A stretch of 64,000 nt of DNA from Plantago ovata (GCA_028274465.1 CM051458.1:36556744-36620743), one strand, 5' to 3'. Positions 33,707 to 45,166 are shown, numbered from the stretch's first letter. The notes: generated from the letters alone by a model not told the origin. Numbers and translations are program-made.

Positions 33707-34980
33707 TGATGAACGCGTGGATGTCGTGCTCCGAGCGAATCAAATAAATTTGTAATTAAGCCAAAGGCAATCCACAACTACAACGAAAACCGTAGTGTAG
33801 CAGTAGAATGACTCGAGTGTCGTTCTCTAAGGACTATAACTAGCTTTATCTATTTAACAAGAAAATATAAAACAGCAGACAGATAGCAAGGGGTTTTCCT
33901 AACAGATAATGGAGATTGGTGATAATATGATCCTTCTTAGCATAACGGGTCGATAATCATGCATAAATTCCTCGGTCTTGCATAGAGATCTTTGAATCAA
34001 TCTAGTGTCCTGTTGCAAATATTAAGCACTACGAAGATAATTGGTCTGACAAGCCAATCACTATTGTCCTATTGTGTTCCGTAATTATTCAACACTACGA
34101 AGATAAACTCTCACACAGGTCGACAAGTGTCCAATTGTGCATAATAATTAATACAACATATACGAGAATTTAGGTTGTGCCTGATCAACGAAATAAAGCA
34201 ATGACACGGAGTATAATGCGCGATATAGCCATTGGCATGATTATCTTCCCTTCGCTAAGAATTCACATACCACCACCAACGATAAGTTTAGCTACTCATA
34301 ATAGGCATGCAATCAATAGAAATCATAGAAGAAAACATATTGAAAGATATATAAAATAAGTAGATTAAACTGTAAGATACAAGTTACCGAAGGTTGTCAA
34401 TCTCCGAAGAATTGCGATCCTACGAGCTCCAATCCGCTATGAAAAAGTGTCCCCTAAGCTACGGAACTCCCAGGACAGGCCCCGGGAAGTTCCTACCTAA
34501 AACTATAGAGAGAGGTGAGAAAGTAGGTCTGGAAAGATATGATTTTCGGAGAAAACTGAGCAACTATATATAGGCCCCGAAATACTGTGGGGCGGTTCGC
34601 CCCACACACCGGGCGGTTCGCCCCGGAGAGTATTTCGCGGAATTCCCCGTTTTCGACGCGTTTTTGGATTTCTTCCCCTTTTCGGACTCGGTTTCTGTCT
34701 TCTAGTAGCCTTCTAACCTCCAGATTCGGCCCCTAGACTCCAAATCCTATCCGGAAAACTTCAGATACTCCAAATAGGCTTCTGGAACACCAATTCCTTG
34801 TCAACTTCAATATAATTGCCCGGAAATCCTCGATTTTCACCCAAAACCTGTAAAATAAAATCTAAAGGGAAACGTGACACTATTCTAATAAAATGCATTA
34901 AAATATAGCTAAATTAACATAGAGGATAGCTAAAATAGGTGAAAAAGACTCGAATGAAAGTGTAAAATACACATTCATCA
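33707..34980 (-). repeat. G4 3' LTR
   Basis: TGATGAACGCG...ATTCATCA. Two GC palindromes at 34587-34626 beside a TATATATAG box (minus; plus 34564-34573). Confidence 0.93.
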
Positions 34981-34998
34981 AACTCCCCAAACCGAACC
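34981..34998 (-). promoter_or_regulatory. Polypurine tract of G4
   Basis: Minus strand GGTTCGGTTTGGGGAGTT next to the 3' LTR. Confidence 0.85.
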
Positions 34999-36576
34999 TT
35001 TGCTTGTCCTCAAGCAACTAAGCTAGACTCTAATACAAAAAACATGCAAGACACAAAATGGAGTCTCATGCCAAATAAAATGAACTAATCTACTGAATCT
35101 GTCAAATAACATATGAACAAAAACCATATAAATCAAAGCATGAATATAGGTTGAAGAATCCCTCGATTGACTTATACACATCCACATAAGCACTTATGTC
35201 AAAATAAGATAGTCTCTCGTAACATTCTCTACCTGCACCTAGTCAGTGACGACGTAATGAAGCATGCTAAGATACGAATGGTTGCCCCGTGCCTATGAAA
35301 CTGAGGACTTACTGCTGTTCCACCATGTTAAGACTTTTCCTCAAAAGAGGTCGAACCAGTACTGGCTCTCATCAAACGAAGGAGGGTTCCCTATAAAAGA
35401 TAACACTCCCCTATTCTACCCATCTCTCAAGTAAAGTCTTAAGCTGTTCACCACTTCCTGAATGGCAGGACGATGGTGGTCTAGAACAGATGACACTCAA
35501 GAATAAAAGACAAAAAATAGAAAAACACGATTACGAACATTACAAGAATTGGAAAGGACTCAACACTTTGCTAAACTGCTATTCGGCTTTTCTTTTTGGA
35601 CCCTTCCTTTGCTTTTTTGGGGTCTTTTCTTTTTTCTTCTTTTATTTTCTTTCCAGATTTTTTTTCTTTTTCTTTTTCTCTTTTTTATTCTGGAATTTTC
35701 CTTTCTTTCTTTATTTTTTTTTTTTTTTTTTTTTTAGCCAGCAGTAGCATAACAAAGAGAAACAAAATGACTCACACGACTTCCCCAAACCTATTTGAAA
35801 GAATATGTTGGAGTACAAAATTTACGGAAAATGAAAAATAAACTCACGATACGAAAATGAAAAACAGAAACAAGTCTATGATGGTGTAACCCCCTCCCCA
35901 AATCTATTCGGAAAAATAGGTTATAAACAAAGGATCACACAACCTCACACTACCTCCTTCCTAGGCATTTAGCAATCTCAAAGCATGGTGAAGACTTGTT
36001 GCCTCTTAGGTACATAATTACTCGGGAAAACAACCATAAGACCCTAACATGCATCATCCTATTATAAAGGCCTTCGTGAACCGCAGTAGAGAAAACACCA
36101 CTAAGTGATGTCGAGACTACCAAGCTTAACTAAGTGCAATACATAAATGTGACAAGCCAAGCGAGAAAAACCTCAAACAAATTCATAGAGATGAAGCATA
36201 CGATTAATGGCATAGTTAGTTGATCTACCCAATAAAAAAGTTCAAAAAATTCGGCAATAAACTCCATATAAAACATGCAACACTATCCTAGGAAAGCAGT
36301 AAACGTGCAAATGCAAAAAATTTCACGAGTTTATCATAAGCAAGATAAGTATAGAGATAACCAGCGATAGCCTCCTCCCCAAACCTGAACGTCGTCGCTC
36401 GTCTCGAACGTCGAAAGTGGATCCAAGGTGAGAGCTAATGCTTGTATAAGTGACCTATAATACTCAATAAAACTCGTGAGATAAAATCTAAAGCGGTAAA
36501 GAAAGCGATAAAATCTCCGGGTTGCCTCCCGGATAGCGCCATTGTTTAAAGTCTCTGACTAGACTCCTGTCTTCGC
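34999..36576 (-). other. 3' non-coding region of G4
   Basis: No gene. Close match to G2 18525-19800: pyrimidine-rich tract 35583-35741, hairpins at 35781-35810 and 35891-35924. Near 36290 it departs from G2, where G4 lacks the last coding region and spacer. A second CCCCAAACC block sits near 36376-36386. GGGTTGCCTCCCG is at about 36520. Confidence 0.75.
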
Positions 36577-38736
36577 CTATCTTTTCCTTCTGAGGGTACT
36601 AGACTTCCCCTTCACGAGTCTCCTTCCCGTGCCTCGATCCTGTGAATAAGAATGAACATAGACGTTAATACCACTGTAATCAATAGTGTTAGAAGTACCA
36701 GGTGGATCAGGTGGATCAGATATGGCGTGCAACACATGTTGTTTGCCATCCACTTCAATAGTGAAAGTTCTTTGGTAGATGTTCATCACGGAGCGTAGCT
36801 TAGTCAAGAATGTTCGTCCTAAGAGTATGACATCCCCCGTTCCTGGTGCTAACGCCGACATAATTACAAAATCGGTGTAGACAGAAGCTTCACCAATTTT
36901 GACTAATACATTCTTCACAACGCCTTCGGGTTTCACAAGGGATCCATCCGCCAGTTGCACAATAGACTTAGGCACAGTTAGTTCTCCAAGGTTACTCTTT
37001 TCGAAAACGTTCAAAGGGAGCACATTAGAGTAGGATCCTGTGTCTAGTGTGGCTCGGACATCTTCGAGCTCCCCAATCCCGACCTTAACATCGAAACTTT
37101 GAGTGAGTGGCTCGGGATCCTCTTGCTCCTCTTCACCCTCACTAGTACCAAGGTCCTTCTCTTCTTCTTCGGCTGGTGGGGGCATTTCCCTCTTGCAACT
37201 CTCGCACTTAGCAACCTTCTTAATGGTGATTTCAACAGGTAGATCACCCACTAAGGTAATGGACATCGACTTCTCAGTGTTGCTAGGCAGCTTGCCTTGT
37301 TCCCTACTTGCTCCTCGGTCGATCAATTCTTGCATCTTTTGATGGGCAAGCCTAGTGCTCTCTTCCAACCTATCGAGCGTTGCCCTAGTCTTCTCAGAAT
37401 CTTCTTCATAACGTTTGAGAAAACTTTGTGTGTGATCAACCATCTTTTGCAAGTTCTCCATTAGTTGAGCCGACTTCGACTTCGGTGGCTCTTTCGGAGC
37501 GGGGTTTTCGCAGTGATCATTACCATAGTTTAGCCAACTACGGTCTTGGTTAGGTCCATATGTTTGGTTAGCCGGTGCATATCCTTGATTGTTACGGTAT
37601 CCTCTTCTCCAAAATCCACCTCGAGGATTCCTACCGTCCTGTCCGTAGCTAACTTCTTGAGTGCCAAACTCCGTAGCAAAGGCTTCTTCTTCGCCTCCTC
37701 GAGCCCAGTTGCCATCATCGTATGCCAACTCCGATCTACACATATGAGCCCCATGCCCATAGTTCTTGCATATTCGGCATACTTCGTTCGAAACAGTTGT
37801 TCCGGTGGCGCTCTTGAGGACTTGCTTCAACTCGTTGGTAAAACACTCGAATTGATCCCCATTCCCCCTATACATAGGGGCTTCTTGAGTCTGTGGAGCT
37901 TCAGGTCCACGTCTCCTAACCATTGCTCTTGGGTCCTTGAACTGCGAACCCTTAGCAAGCCTTTTGAAAACCGCCCAGACGGCTTCTGCGGTTTCCTCCC
38001 AAATATTGCCTCGGCATTGGAAATCCACCACTTGTTGGTTCTCGAAGGTTAGCCCATTGAAGAAGTGTTGGACTAGGTCGGAAAGTTCAAAACCATGGTG
38101 AGGGCACTTGTTCGTGAGATCTTGGAACCTCTCGAACGCGGTGTAGATGGTCTTATCATAGTCCTGCTTGAATCCAGTGATCTGCGCCTTTAGCGCGGTT
38201 GTCAAGGTGTGAGGGAAGTATTTCTCCATGAAAGCTGAAAAAACCTTCTCCCAAGTGTCCAGCGAGCCTGCTGGAAGAGAACTTAACCATGACTTGGCTC
38301 TGTCGCCAAGTCCCATAGCAAAAACCTTCATCCTCAACTCATCCGTTGTTATGTCAGCTCCGGGTCGTGGGAGTTGGTTGACGAAATCATCGATATCGTG
38401 CAAGTACCCCATCACATCTTCCCTTGATAAGCCATAGAACCTCGGAAGTTGTTGGAATGCGTGCTTCTTGATCTCCAGATCTCGGATTGCAGACGAAAGA
38501 ACAATCGCCGGTCCCCTCATACGATCCTTGGTGGGTTGTACCCATGCCTTCAGTGGTCTAGCTTCTGCCATTCGGTCGATTTCCTTGAAGAGACTGAGTA
38601 GAGATTCAGAGAAATCGGTTTCCTCTATTTCCTCTAGTGCGCGCCTTTCAAGTAGTCGCCTTCTTTGGTGGTAGACTCTGTCGATCTCAGGAATTGAATC
38701 AGCAAGCGGTGTTCCTGCAGAACGTGTATGCGGCAT
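36577..38736 (-). CDS. gag: Gypsy Gag-protease polyprotein (G4), intact
   Basis: 719 aa from ATG 38736 (MPHTRSAGTPLADSIPEIDRVYHQRRR). Gag core about residues 85-260 (HAFQQLPRFYGLSREDVMGYLHDI, AKSWLSSLPAGSLDTWEKVFSAF, FEDL-like FERFQDLTNKCPHHGF). Zinc knuckle CRICKNYGHGAHMC (CX2CX4HX4C) near residue 335. A Gly/Arg/Tyr/Asn-rich stretch, then a coiled region (MENLQKMVDHTQSFLKRYEED...) and a CESCKRE motif. The aspartic protease is near residues 560-670 with LDTGSYSN and VILLGRTFL. The frame ends in a basic tail and TAA. No RT follows. It could form particles and process itself, acting with a helper RT; that is inference. Confidence 0.9.
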   Translation of the reverse strand: MPHTRSAGTPLADSIPEIDRVYHQRRRLLERRALEEIEETDFSESLLSLFKEIDRMAEARPLKAWVQPTKDRMRGPAIVLSSAIRDLEIKKHAFQQLPRFYGLSREDVMGYLHDIDDFVNQLPRPGADITTDELRMKVFAMGLGDRAKSWLSSLPAGSLDTWEKVFSAFMEKYFPHTLTTALKAQITGFKQDYDKTIYTAFERFQDLTNKCPHHGFELSDLVQHFFNGLTFENQQVVDFQCRGNIWEETAEAVWAVFKRLAKGSQFKDPRAMVRRRGPEAPQTQEAPMYRGNGDQFECFTNELKQVLKSATGTTVSNEVCRICKNYGHGAHMCRSELAYDDGNWARGGEEEAFATEFGTQEVSYGQDGRNPRGGFWRRGYRNNQGYAPANQTYGPNQDRSWLNYGNDHCENPAPKEPPKSKSAQLMENLQKMVDHTQSFLKRYEEDSEKTRATLDRLEESTRLAHQKMQELIDRGASREQGKLPSNTEKSMSITLVGDLPVEITIKKVAKCESCKREMPPPAEEEEKDLGTSEGEEEQEDPEPLTQSFDVKVGIGELEDVRATLDTGSYSNVLPLNVFEKSNLGELTVPKSIVQLADGSLVKPEGVVKNVLVKIGEASVYTDFVIMSALAPGTGDVILLGRTFLTKLRSVMNIYQRTFTIEVDGKQHVLHAISDPPDPPGTSNTIDYSGINVYVHSYSQDRGTGRRLVKGKSSTLRRKR

Positions 38737-38885
38737 ACACTATCTGTAACAGACTAGGAAAGATGAATTAGAAACAGACTAGGAAAGCAGTATCAGAGAG
38801 AGATTAAAAAGGAAAACTAAAACTAGTAGGATTAGGAATCTAAAGCTGAAAATATAAACAAATTAAACAGAAAAAAGTAGTATAG

Positions 38886-38903
38886 TCCCCGGCAACGACG
38901 CCA
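38886..38903 (-). promoter_or_regulatory. Primer binding site of G4
   Basis: Minus strand TGGCGTCGTTGCCGGGGA, tRNA-Asp type with C-to-T changes. Confidence 0.82.
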
Positions 38904-38906
38904 ATT

Positions 38907-40144
38907 TGATGAACGTGCGGATGTCGTGCTCCGAGCGAATCAAATAAATTTGTAATTAAGCCAAAGGCAATCCACAACTACAACGAAAACCGTAGTGTAG
39001 CAGTAGAATGACTCGAGTGTCGTTCTCTCAGGACTATAACTAGCTTTATCTATTTAACAAGAGAATATAAAACAGCAGACAGATAGCAAGGGGTTTTCCT
39101 AACAGATAATGGAGATTGGTGATAGTATGATCCTTCTTAGCATAACGGGTCGATAATCATGCATAAATTCCTCGGTCTTGCATAGAGATCTTTGAATCAA
39201 TCTAGTGTCCTGTTGCAAATATTAAGCACTACGAAGATAATTGGTCTGACAAGTTAATCACTATTGTCCTATTGTGTTCCGTAATTATTCAACACTACGA
39301 AGATAAACTCTCACACAGGTCGACAAGTGTCCAATTCTGCATAATAATTAATACAACATACAAGAATTTAGGCTGTGCCTGATCAACGAAATAAAGCAAT
39401 GACACGGAGTATAATGCGCGATATAGCCATTAGCATGATTATCTTCCCTTCGCTAAGAATTCACATACCACCACCAATGATAAGTTTAGCTACTCATAAT
39501 AGGCATGCAATCAATAAAATCATAGAAGAAAACATATTGAAAGATATATAAAATAAGTAGATTAAACTGTAAGATACAAGTTATCGAAGGTTGTCAATCT
39601 CCGAAGAATTGCGATCCTACGAGCTCCAATCCGCTATGAAAAAGTGTCCCCTAAGCTACGGAACTCCCAGGACAGGCCCGGGAAGCTCCTACCTAAAACT
39701 ATAGAGAGAGGTGAGAAAGTAGGTCTGGAAAGATATGATTTTCGGAGAAAACTGAGCAACTATATATAGGCCCCGAAATACTGTGGGGCGGTTCGCCCCG
39801 GAGATTTTTTCACGGAATTCCGCGTTTTTGGATTTCTTCCCCTTTTCGGACTCGGTTTCTGTCTTCTAGTAGCCTTCTAACCTCCAGATTCGGCCCCTAG
39901 ACTCCAAATCCTATCTGGAAACCTTCAGATACTCCATATAGGCTTCTGGAACACCAATTCCTTGTCAACTTCAATATAATTTCCCGGAAATCCTCGATTT
40001 TCACCCAAAACCTGTAAAATAAAATCTAAAGGGAAACGTGACACTATTCTAATAAAATGCATTAAAATATAGCTAAATTAACATAGAGGATAGCTAAAAT
40101 AGGTGAAAAAGACTCTAATGAAAGTGTAAAATACACATTCATCA
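38907..40144 (-). repeat. G4 5' LTR
   Basis: 1,238 bp. One of the two GC palindromes of the 3' LTR is missing (single copy at about 39783-39800). TATA box on the minus strand at plus 39761-39769. Confidence 0.93.
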
Positions 40145-40255
40145 CGCTCCGCTTGGCATCATCCAGGCGGGCCGCTTGGATTTTCAGTAGGATTAAATCC
40201 TACTGAAAATCCAAGCGGTCCGCTTGGTGATGCCCAAGCGGGGCGCTTGGCCTGT
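40145..40255 (-). repeat. Palindromes of A, including a 47-bp perfect palindrome
   Basis: 40172-40218 is a perfect inverted repeat with 23-base arms around a single A. CCAAGCG units flank it on both sides. A sister structure lies at 42658-42702. Confidence 0.9.
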
Positions 40256-40539
40256 TTCCCCATTTTTTCGATTTTTCTCAATTCTAACCAACTAAGGTAC
40301 CGAGACAAAAGGCTAAGCTACTCTAAACACGACAAAAGGCACACAGGCCACAACTACAAAAGCAAACTAAGAGTACAAGAGTTATAAGTCATAGCATCAT
40401 ACAACCAAATCGAAAGAATAAGAGTTTCAACCAACAATAGTGAACAAGCCAAAATAACGATAATAAGGATACTACCGAATAAATGGCCTCTGTCAGCTGA
40501 GATCTCTAGAAGGAAAGAGGAAGGTTGCTTCCACTACCA
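40256..40539 (-). other. Non-coding stretch of A after the env-position ORF
   Basis: AT-rich sequence with no credible gene or repeat that I can identify. Confidence 0.5.
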
Positions 40540-41803
40540 TCACCTTGCGGGTGGAACTTGGCGAGCTAGAGCATCATACCGGTTCATCGTGTCCTCCTGG
40601 TAAACTCTCCACCTCTCGGCGTCCTCTGCTCGTGCGGCCTCCCAACGCTCATCAACACGCGTCTGAAAGGCATCCCAACGCTGGCCGTCTCGCACCTGGT
40701 AGTCCTCCCACCTTTTGTCCTCTCGCTCCTCAAAGCTTCTGAATTGCTCGGTCATCTGGTTCGACTGAGCCGTCAACATGCTGGTTTGGAAGTTCCCAAA
40801 CTGAGTGGCCAATAGCTGGTTGAACTCCAAAAGTCGAAGCCCCCTTGGCCGCTCCCTTGATCGGCTGAAGGTGGAGGAGATGGTGGTGCTACATAGCGTG
40901 GCTCCCTCGGCGGTGCAGCCTCCCCTTGGTGAAGGCACCAAGTCCCGTACATCTCATTGTATGTGTCAATGTTCATGGGCTTCTTAGCCCTCACAGTTGG
41001 CTCGATGTTGGGAACTCCGGCGGCCTTGCACATGCCCGTGATCAGATTGCCAAAGGCTAGCTTCCTATTTCTGTCGCGGCGTTACTTGAACTCCTCGAAA
41101 ATGATGATGCCGGGAGTGAGAGCTACATCATTTAGAAGGGCGCACACCAAGGCTCCATAGTAAGACTGAATGGCGGTGTCATGAGTAGTAGGAATCAAGT
41201 TTGCATGGACAAACTTCAACATCATCCGAGCCTCGAAGGAGAGATCATTGTGGTGCAAGACACGGGGTGGTCCTCAGGCATCACATAATCATCCACGGTG
41301 ATGCCCTCAACTATCTCCAATGGGAAGTGGGTGGTCTCCCAGTCGTAGACATAGACCTGAGTGTAGTCGCGCCTCTCATAGGGCTCGGGCCTGCGATTTG
41401 GGTCACGCTCCAGAGGCGTTTCCAATTGCATCAGAAAGCTGGTGATGCTCAAGGGAGTGAAGACAACTCCTACTCCTCGGACGGGGACTTCACCGGTCCG
41501 TTCATCTCGATCCTCAAAGCCAATGTAGAAATCCTCCACCACGGCTTGGTCCCAATTGGGCATAACTTCTCCATAGTACTTCCATCCCCGCTTGGTGATT
41601 AGGGCGTTGAGCTCACCAACACCGGGCAATTCATTTTCGCTAGCCGTAAAGCGAATGCTCCTCTCCCCAATGTATGTGTGGGGTCTGGAATGGAAGTGAG
41701 TTTCATATAACCTCGCTTTATCCGTTAGTTGATACCGAGCTCCCCTTTGATCATCCCTTGAGGATCCTTCTCCTCGGGTTCTCTTGTTCCTTCTTGTCGA
41801 CAT
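40540..41803 (-). pseudogene. Gypsy env-position ORF (plant transposon protein type) in A
   Basis: ATG at 41803 opens MSTRRNKRTRGEGSSRDDQRG, a basic N-terminus. A globular domain follows with ALITKRGWKYYGEVMPNWDQAVVEDFY and VPVRGVGVVFTPLSITSFL, the layout of the 'putative plant transposon protein' family in Athila-type env-position ORFs. The frame breaks near 41270 and again near 41085 (in-frame stop) and 40900; downstream pieces are Pro-rich, then a Gln/Arg/Glu coiled tail (about 40870-40560) ending VPPAR. No membrane segment is seen. The ORF is bracketed by palindrome clusters. Function unknown. Confidence 0.7.
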
Positions 41804-42984
41804 GGTACCTAGAAAAATCCCATTCGACCATTCCAATAGATCAAAATGACTAGACTCTTACACTACTACAAATCAATATACTTCTACTCTAAGACAAGTA
41901 TACGTTCTTCGTTTAAAACAAGTCATAACGCAACAAGTCGACTCTTAGACGCCAAAACTCACTCAAGTGTTCTTTTTAACGAGTTTGAAGGCTTTCTAAA
42001 ATTCAAACATAGCGAATCGAGAAGCTTTAACACTTCATTACGATTAGCTAATTCGAATCAAACCAAGCAAACAAACTCGCCATTAGAACTACCCAACCAA
42101 TCCTACACATTCTCATGCAATCTAAACAACACCAACATCATATCAATACTCAATTTTCGCGCTAACAATCATGCAAACAATTATCTAGCAAGAATTCAAG
42201 CCATAGAGTTCATCAAAATCAAAGTAAGCAAAATTCGAATTTAGACATCACATCCAATAAGAAACATGCTCAACAATCAATATCAAACTCTAATTTATCA
42301 ATACATAACACAATTGAAGCCAATAAGATCAAAATCCCAAATTCAAGAAAGTTAGGGTTCTTGAGGGTTACCTTCGATTCCTTGTGAATGATGCTTCAAA
42401 CGTGAAATTTGTTCGGTTTAGATGATAGAGGAGGTGATGGGCTCTTTAGAATGCACAAGAATGCAAAAATTGGTGGAGAATTGAGTGAGATTGAAGTTTT
42501 TGGGGTGAAAAATCAGGAAGAAGATGAAAAAGAATGAAGAGGAGAGTTTCAAAACTCAAGTGGCTCACTTGGCTTTTAAAGAAGCCAAGCGAGCCACTTG
42601 AGCGTCCCAAGCGAAGCGCTTGGTTCAAGTGGGACACTTGGGTCGCCCCAAGCGCTTCGCTTGGATTTACAGTAGGAGAAGTTCCTACTGTAAATCCAAG
42701 CGGTCCGCTTGGCTTGAACCAAGCGGAGCGCTTGGCCAAGCGGTCCGCTTGTCTTGAGCCAAGCGGAGCGCTTGGGTCCTGGAGTTCCTAACTTCATTTT
42801 TTTTCGACTTTTTCTCAATTTTCACCTCAAAAACCTTGTCTACTCAACAAAATAAAATTTAAACATGCTTCTAATTTATATGCAATTACCTACAACCTCG
42901 GGTTGCCTCCCGAGAAGCGCCTTTGTTTAGAATTCGTTGGCTCGACTCGTCTTAGCTCATGCGGGATCAATTTCGCATCGGGTA
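41804..42984 (-). other. Leader of the env-position ORF and palindrome cluster of A
   Basis: 41804-42540 is AT-rich, non-coding and includes a TTAGGGTTCTTGAGGG stretch near 42350. 42557-42790 is a dense cluster of CCAAGCG-type palindromes with a 20-base-arm hairpin at 42658-42702. 42895-42910 has GGGTTGCCTCCCG. The long reading frames on both strands in the cluster are palindrome artefacts. Confidence 0.7.
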
Positions 42985-43567
42985 CTAGACTTCTGTCCAA
43001 GTGCTCTTCAAAGCATCAAGTCCCTGCACATCTTGACGAACATAAATAGGACCAAAGAATCCTACAAGTTCGTTAGTATCAACATAAGCACATGAATTAA
43101 TTATGGCTCGCAACGTATGTTGCTTGCCATTTACCTCGAAGCTACATGTACGACGATACATGTCTATCACCATATGTACTTTGTTGATGAAGGCTCTACC
43201 CAAAAGAACCACATCCTTGAGATTTGCGGAGGATGTAGGCATGACGATGAAGTTCGTATTGACCTCTACACCGGCGACTCTTACCACTAGATTCTCGATC
43301 ACACCCAATGGCTTCTTCATAGACCCTGTCCGCCAATTGTACCATGCACTTCATTGGTCTTAAGCCAGACAAACCCGACTCTTCGTACACGTTCAAAGGT
43401 ATGACATTCACACCCGCTCCCGTGTCTAGAGTTCCCACTATTCCATCCTTCTTACCCAAGCCGATTTCCACATCAAAGCTCTCTTGGATAGGCACTTCCA
43501 CCATATCCACCAACTCATCCTCAGACGATGAGTTTTCATTCACTTCTTCCACTATCGCATCAGATTG
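42985..43567 (-). pseudogene. Gypsy aspartic protease fragment of A
   Basis: Minus strand: acidic lead, VGTLDTGAGVNVIPLNVYEESGLSGL (active-site Asp near 43430), VQLADxxxKKPLGVIENLVVRVAG, VVLLGRAFINKVHMVIDMYRR and a tail like that of the G4 protease. One extra base near 43330 shifts the frame; the sister copy at 59381-59783 lacks it. The upstream gag is cut off by the LTR of B at 43568. Confidence 0.82.
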
Positions 43568-44973
43568 TGATGATGTCGTTTTTCACCAATTAAATTTGTT
43601 TAAAAGCCTAAGAACACTTATCACTACACAAACTAGAGTGCATTGGCAAGTTGTCCCCGAGTGTCGTTCTCTCGGGACCTAACGTGGCTTTGTTTGAGGT
43701 TTTTGCTAGCAATTTCAGTCAACGAATTCAAATGTTGATAGAATCGTTTTCCTAAGAACAAGGCAACGAGAAATCAGATTGTTGTAAATCAAGCTTGGAA
43801 AACGGTTGGTGGTAGAAATCAAATACACATGCATGGGTTACGAATATGCTCACAAGTTCAGTGCGTAAAACCTTCGATCAAGTCTGCTAAGCAACTCGTC
43901 TAGGCAACTTTAAGACACACATCATAAAAGATCACTATCAATACTTTAGAGGTGCTTGTCACCAACACCATTTATCTAGCATGCTGCAAATCTCTAACAT
44001 ACAATCCTATAGCTTTCATTGACCAAGAGTTTGTCACTATACTCAATTCGAATATATTTTATAGGCAACTAAGAATCATATGAAGGGATTTGCAGCAAGA
44101 TTGAATCACAATCTCATGTAATCATAAACATAACCCATAGCATGCATATTCTACATTCTACCACCAACACAAAAGATTTAGCTACTCATATTCATCAACA
44201 TAGACATCAATTCATATGAATAATAATCAGAATACATCATATCAAACTACAAGACAAGAGAGTGATACAAGTTACCACCAAAGCTGTCACTAATCGGTGA
44301 AAATCAAAGAAAACCTCTCCGTAGATGATTACAAAGGATGAATCCCTATCAAAACCTTGAATCCCAAGCTAAAATACAATGCTAATCTGAGTTTTCTCTG
44401 AGTTTTGGGGCTTAGGAGCTCTCCAAAACGAAGTTACAGTTCAAAAGATAATCAAAAAATGATCAAAGATCAGATCTAAGAAGGAAAATCCGAAAACGTA
44501 ACCGCTGCCAAGCGGACCGCTTGGAGAAGCCAAGCGGAGCGCTTGGCAAGCGAAGCGCTTCGGGCACACCAAGCGCTTCGCTTGGCTTCTGTGCCAAGGC
44601 TCCTGGAAATTGAAGCGGAGCGCTTCACTATTCCAGGCGCTTAGCTTGGCTCCTGGGCAGATTTTTGTCTTCAAACTCAATCTTTTTGCCCTCGCATGGC
44701 CATCGGGTGCCTTGGACTCATCCTTCTCGATGCTTATTGATGCTCAAACACTTACGAACAAGCCACGGAGATTGGAGAACTTCAACGGGGCCATCTTTTC
44801 CATCAAAAAGGCTCGTTTTTAGCTCCAAAAACGTCGTTTCGTACCTAAGTGCCTGAAAATGCAGAAAACACAAAACGTGACACTATTCTACAAAACTAAC
44901 CAAAAAACAAGGCTAGAAGATAGCAAAAGAAGGTAAAAAAGACAAGATGAACGCGTCAAAAATACGTTCATCA
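43568..44973 (-). repeat. 3' LTR of gypsy B
   Basis: 1,406 bp, TGATGATGTCG...GTTCATCA. CCAAGCG-type palindromes at 44505-44650. Close relative of 30633-32029 and near-identical to 59784-61165. Confidence 0.88.
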
Positions 44974-45166
44974 AACTCCCCAAACCAAACCTTTGCTTGT
45001 CCTCAAGATACAAACTATCCTAAATGCAACACAAAAGGAGTCTCATGCCAAGTAAAGTGAACTAATCTATTGAATCTACCAAATGCTTATTAACAAAACC
45101 AAATGAGCATGACATGCAAATAGGTTGAAGTATGCCTCGATTGCGAATATACACATTCTCAAGTGC

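Larger units (their letters stand above)
33707..40144 (-). mobile_element. Gypsy element G4, full length, gag-protease only
   Basis: 6,438 bp with both LTRs, PBS, PPT and 5-bp TSD. The single 719-aa gag-protease frame is uninterrupted. The 3' non-coding block follows directly; the env-position ORF and any RT/integrase are absent. LTRs are close to each other, so this is among the younger insertions. Non-autonomous but with an intact product. Confidence 0.93.
30633..43567 (-). mobile_element. Gypsy element A (second LTR family), split by G4, 5' part cut by B
   Basis: Minus strand: 3' LTR 30633-32029, PPT 32030-32047, non-coding 3' block to 33706, G4 insertion (33707-40144), palindromes 40145-40255, env-position ORF 40540-41803, AT-rich leader, palindromes 42557-42790, protease fragment 42985-43567. 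The LTR (TGATGATGTCG...GTTCATCA) differs from the G1-G4 family, but the 3' block is related. No RT or integrase. CCAGA (30628-30632) should recur at its other end, which is not in the window. Confidence 0.8.
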
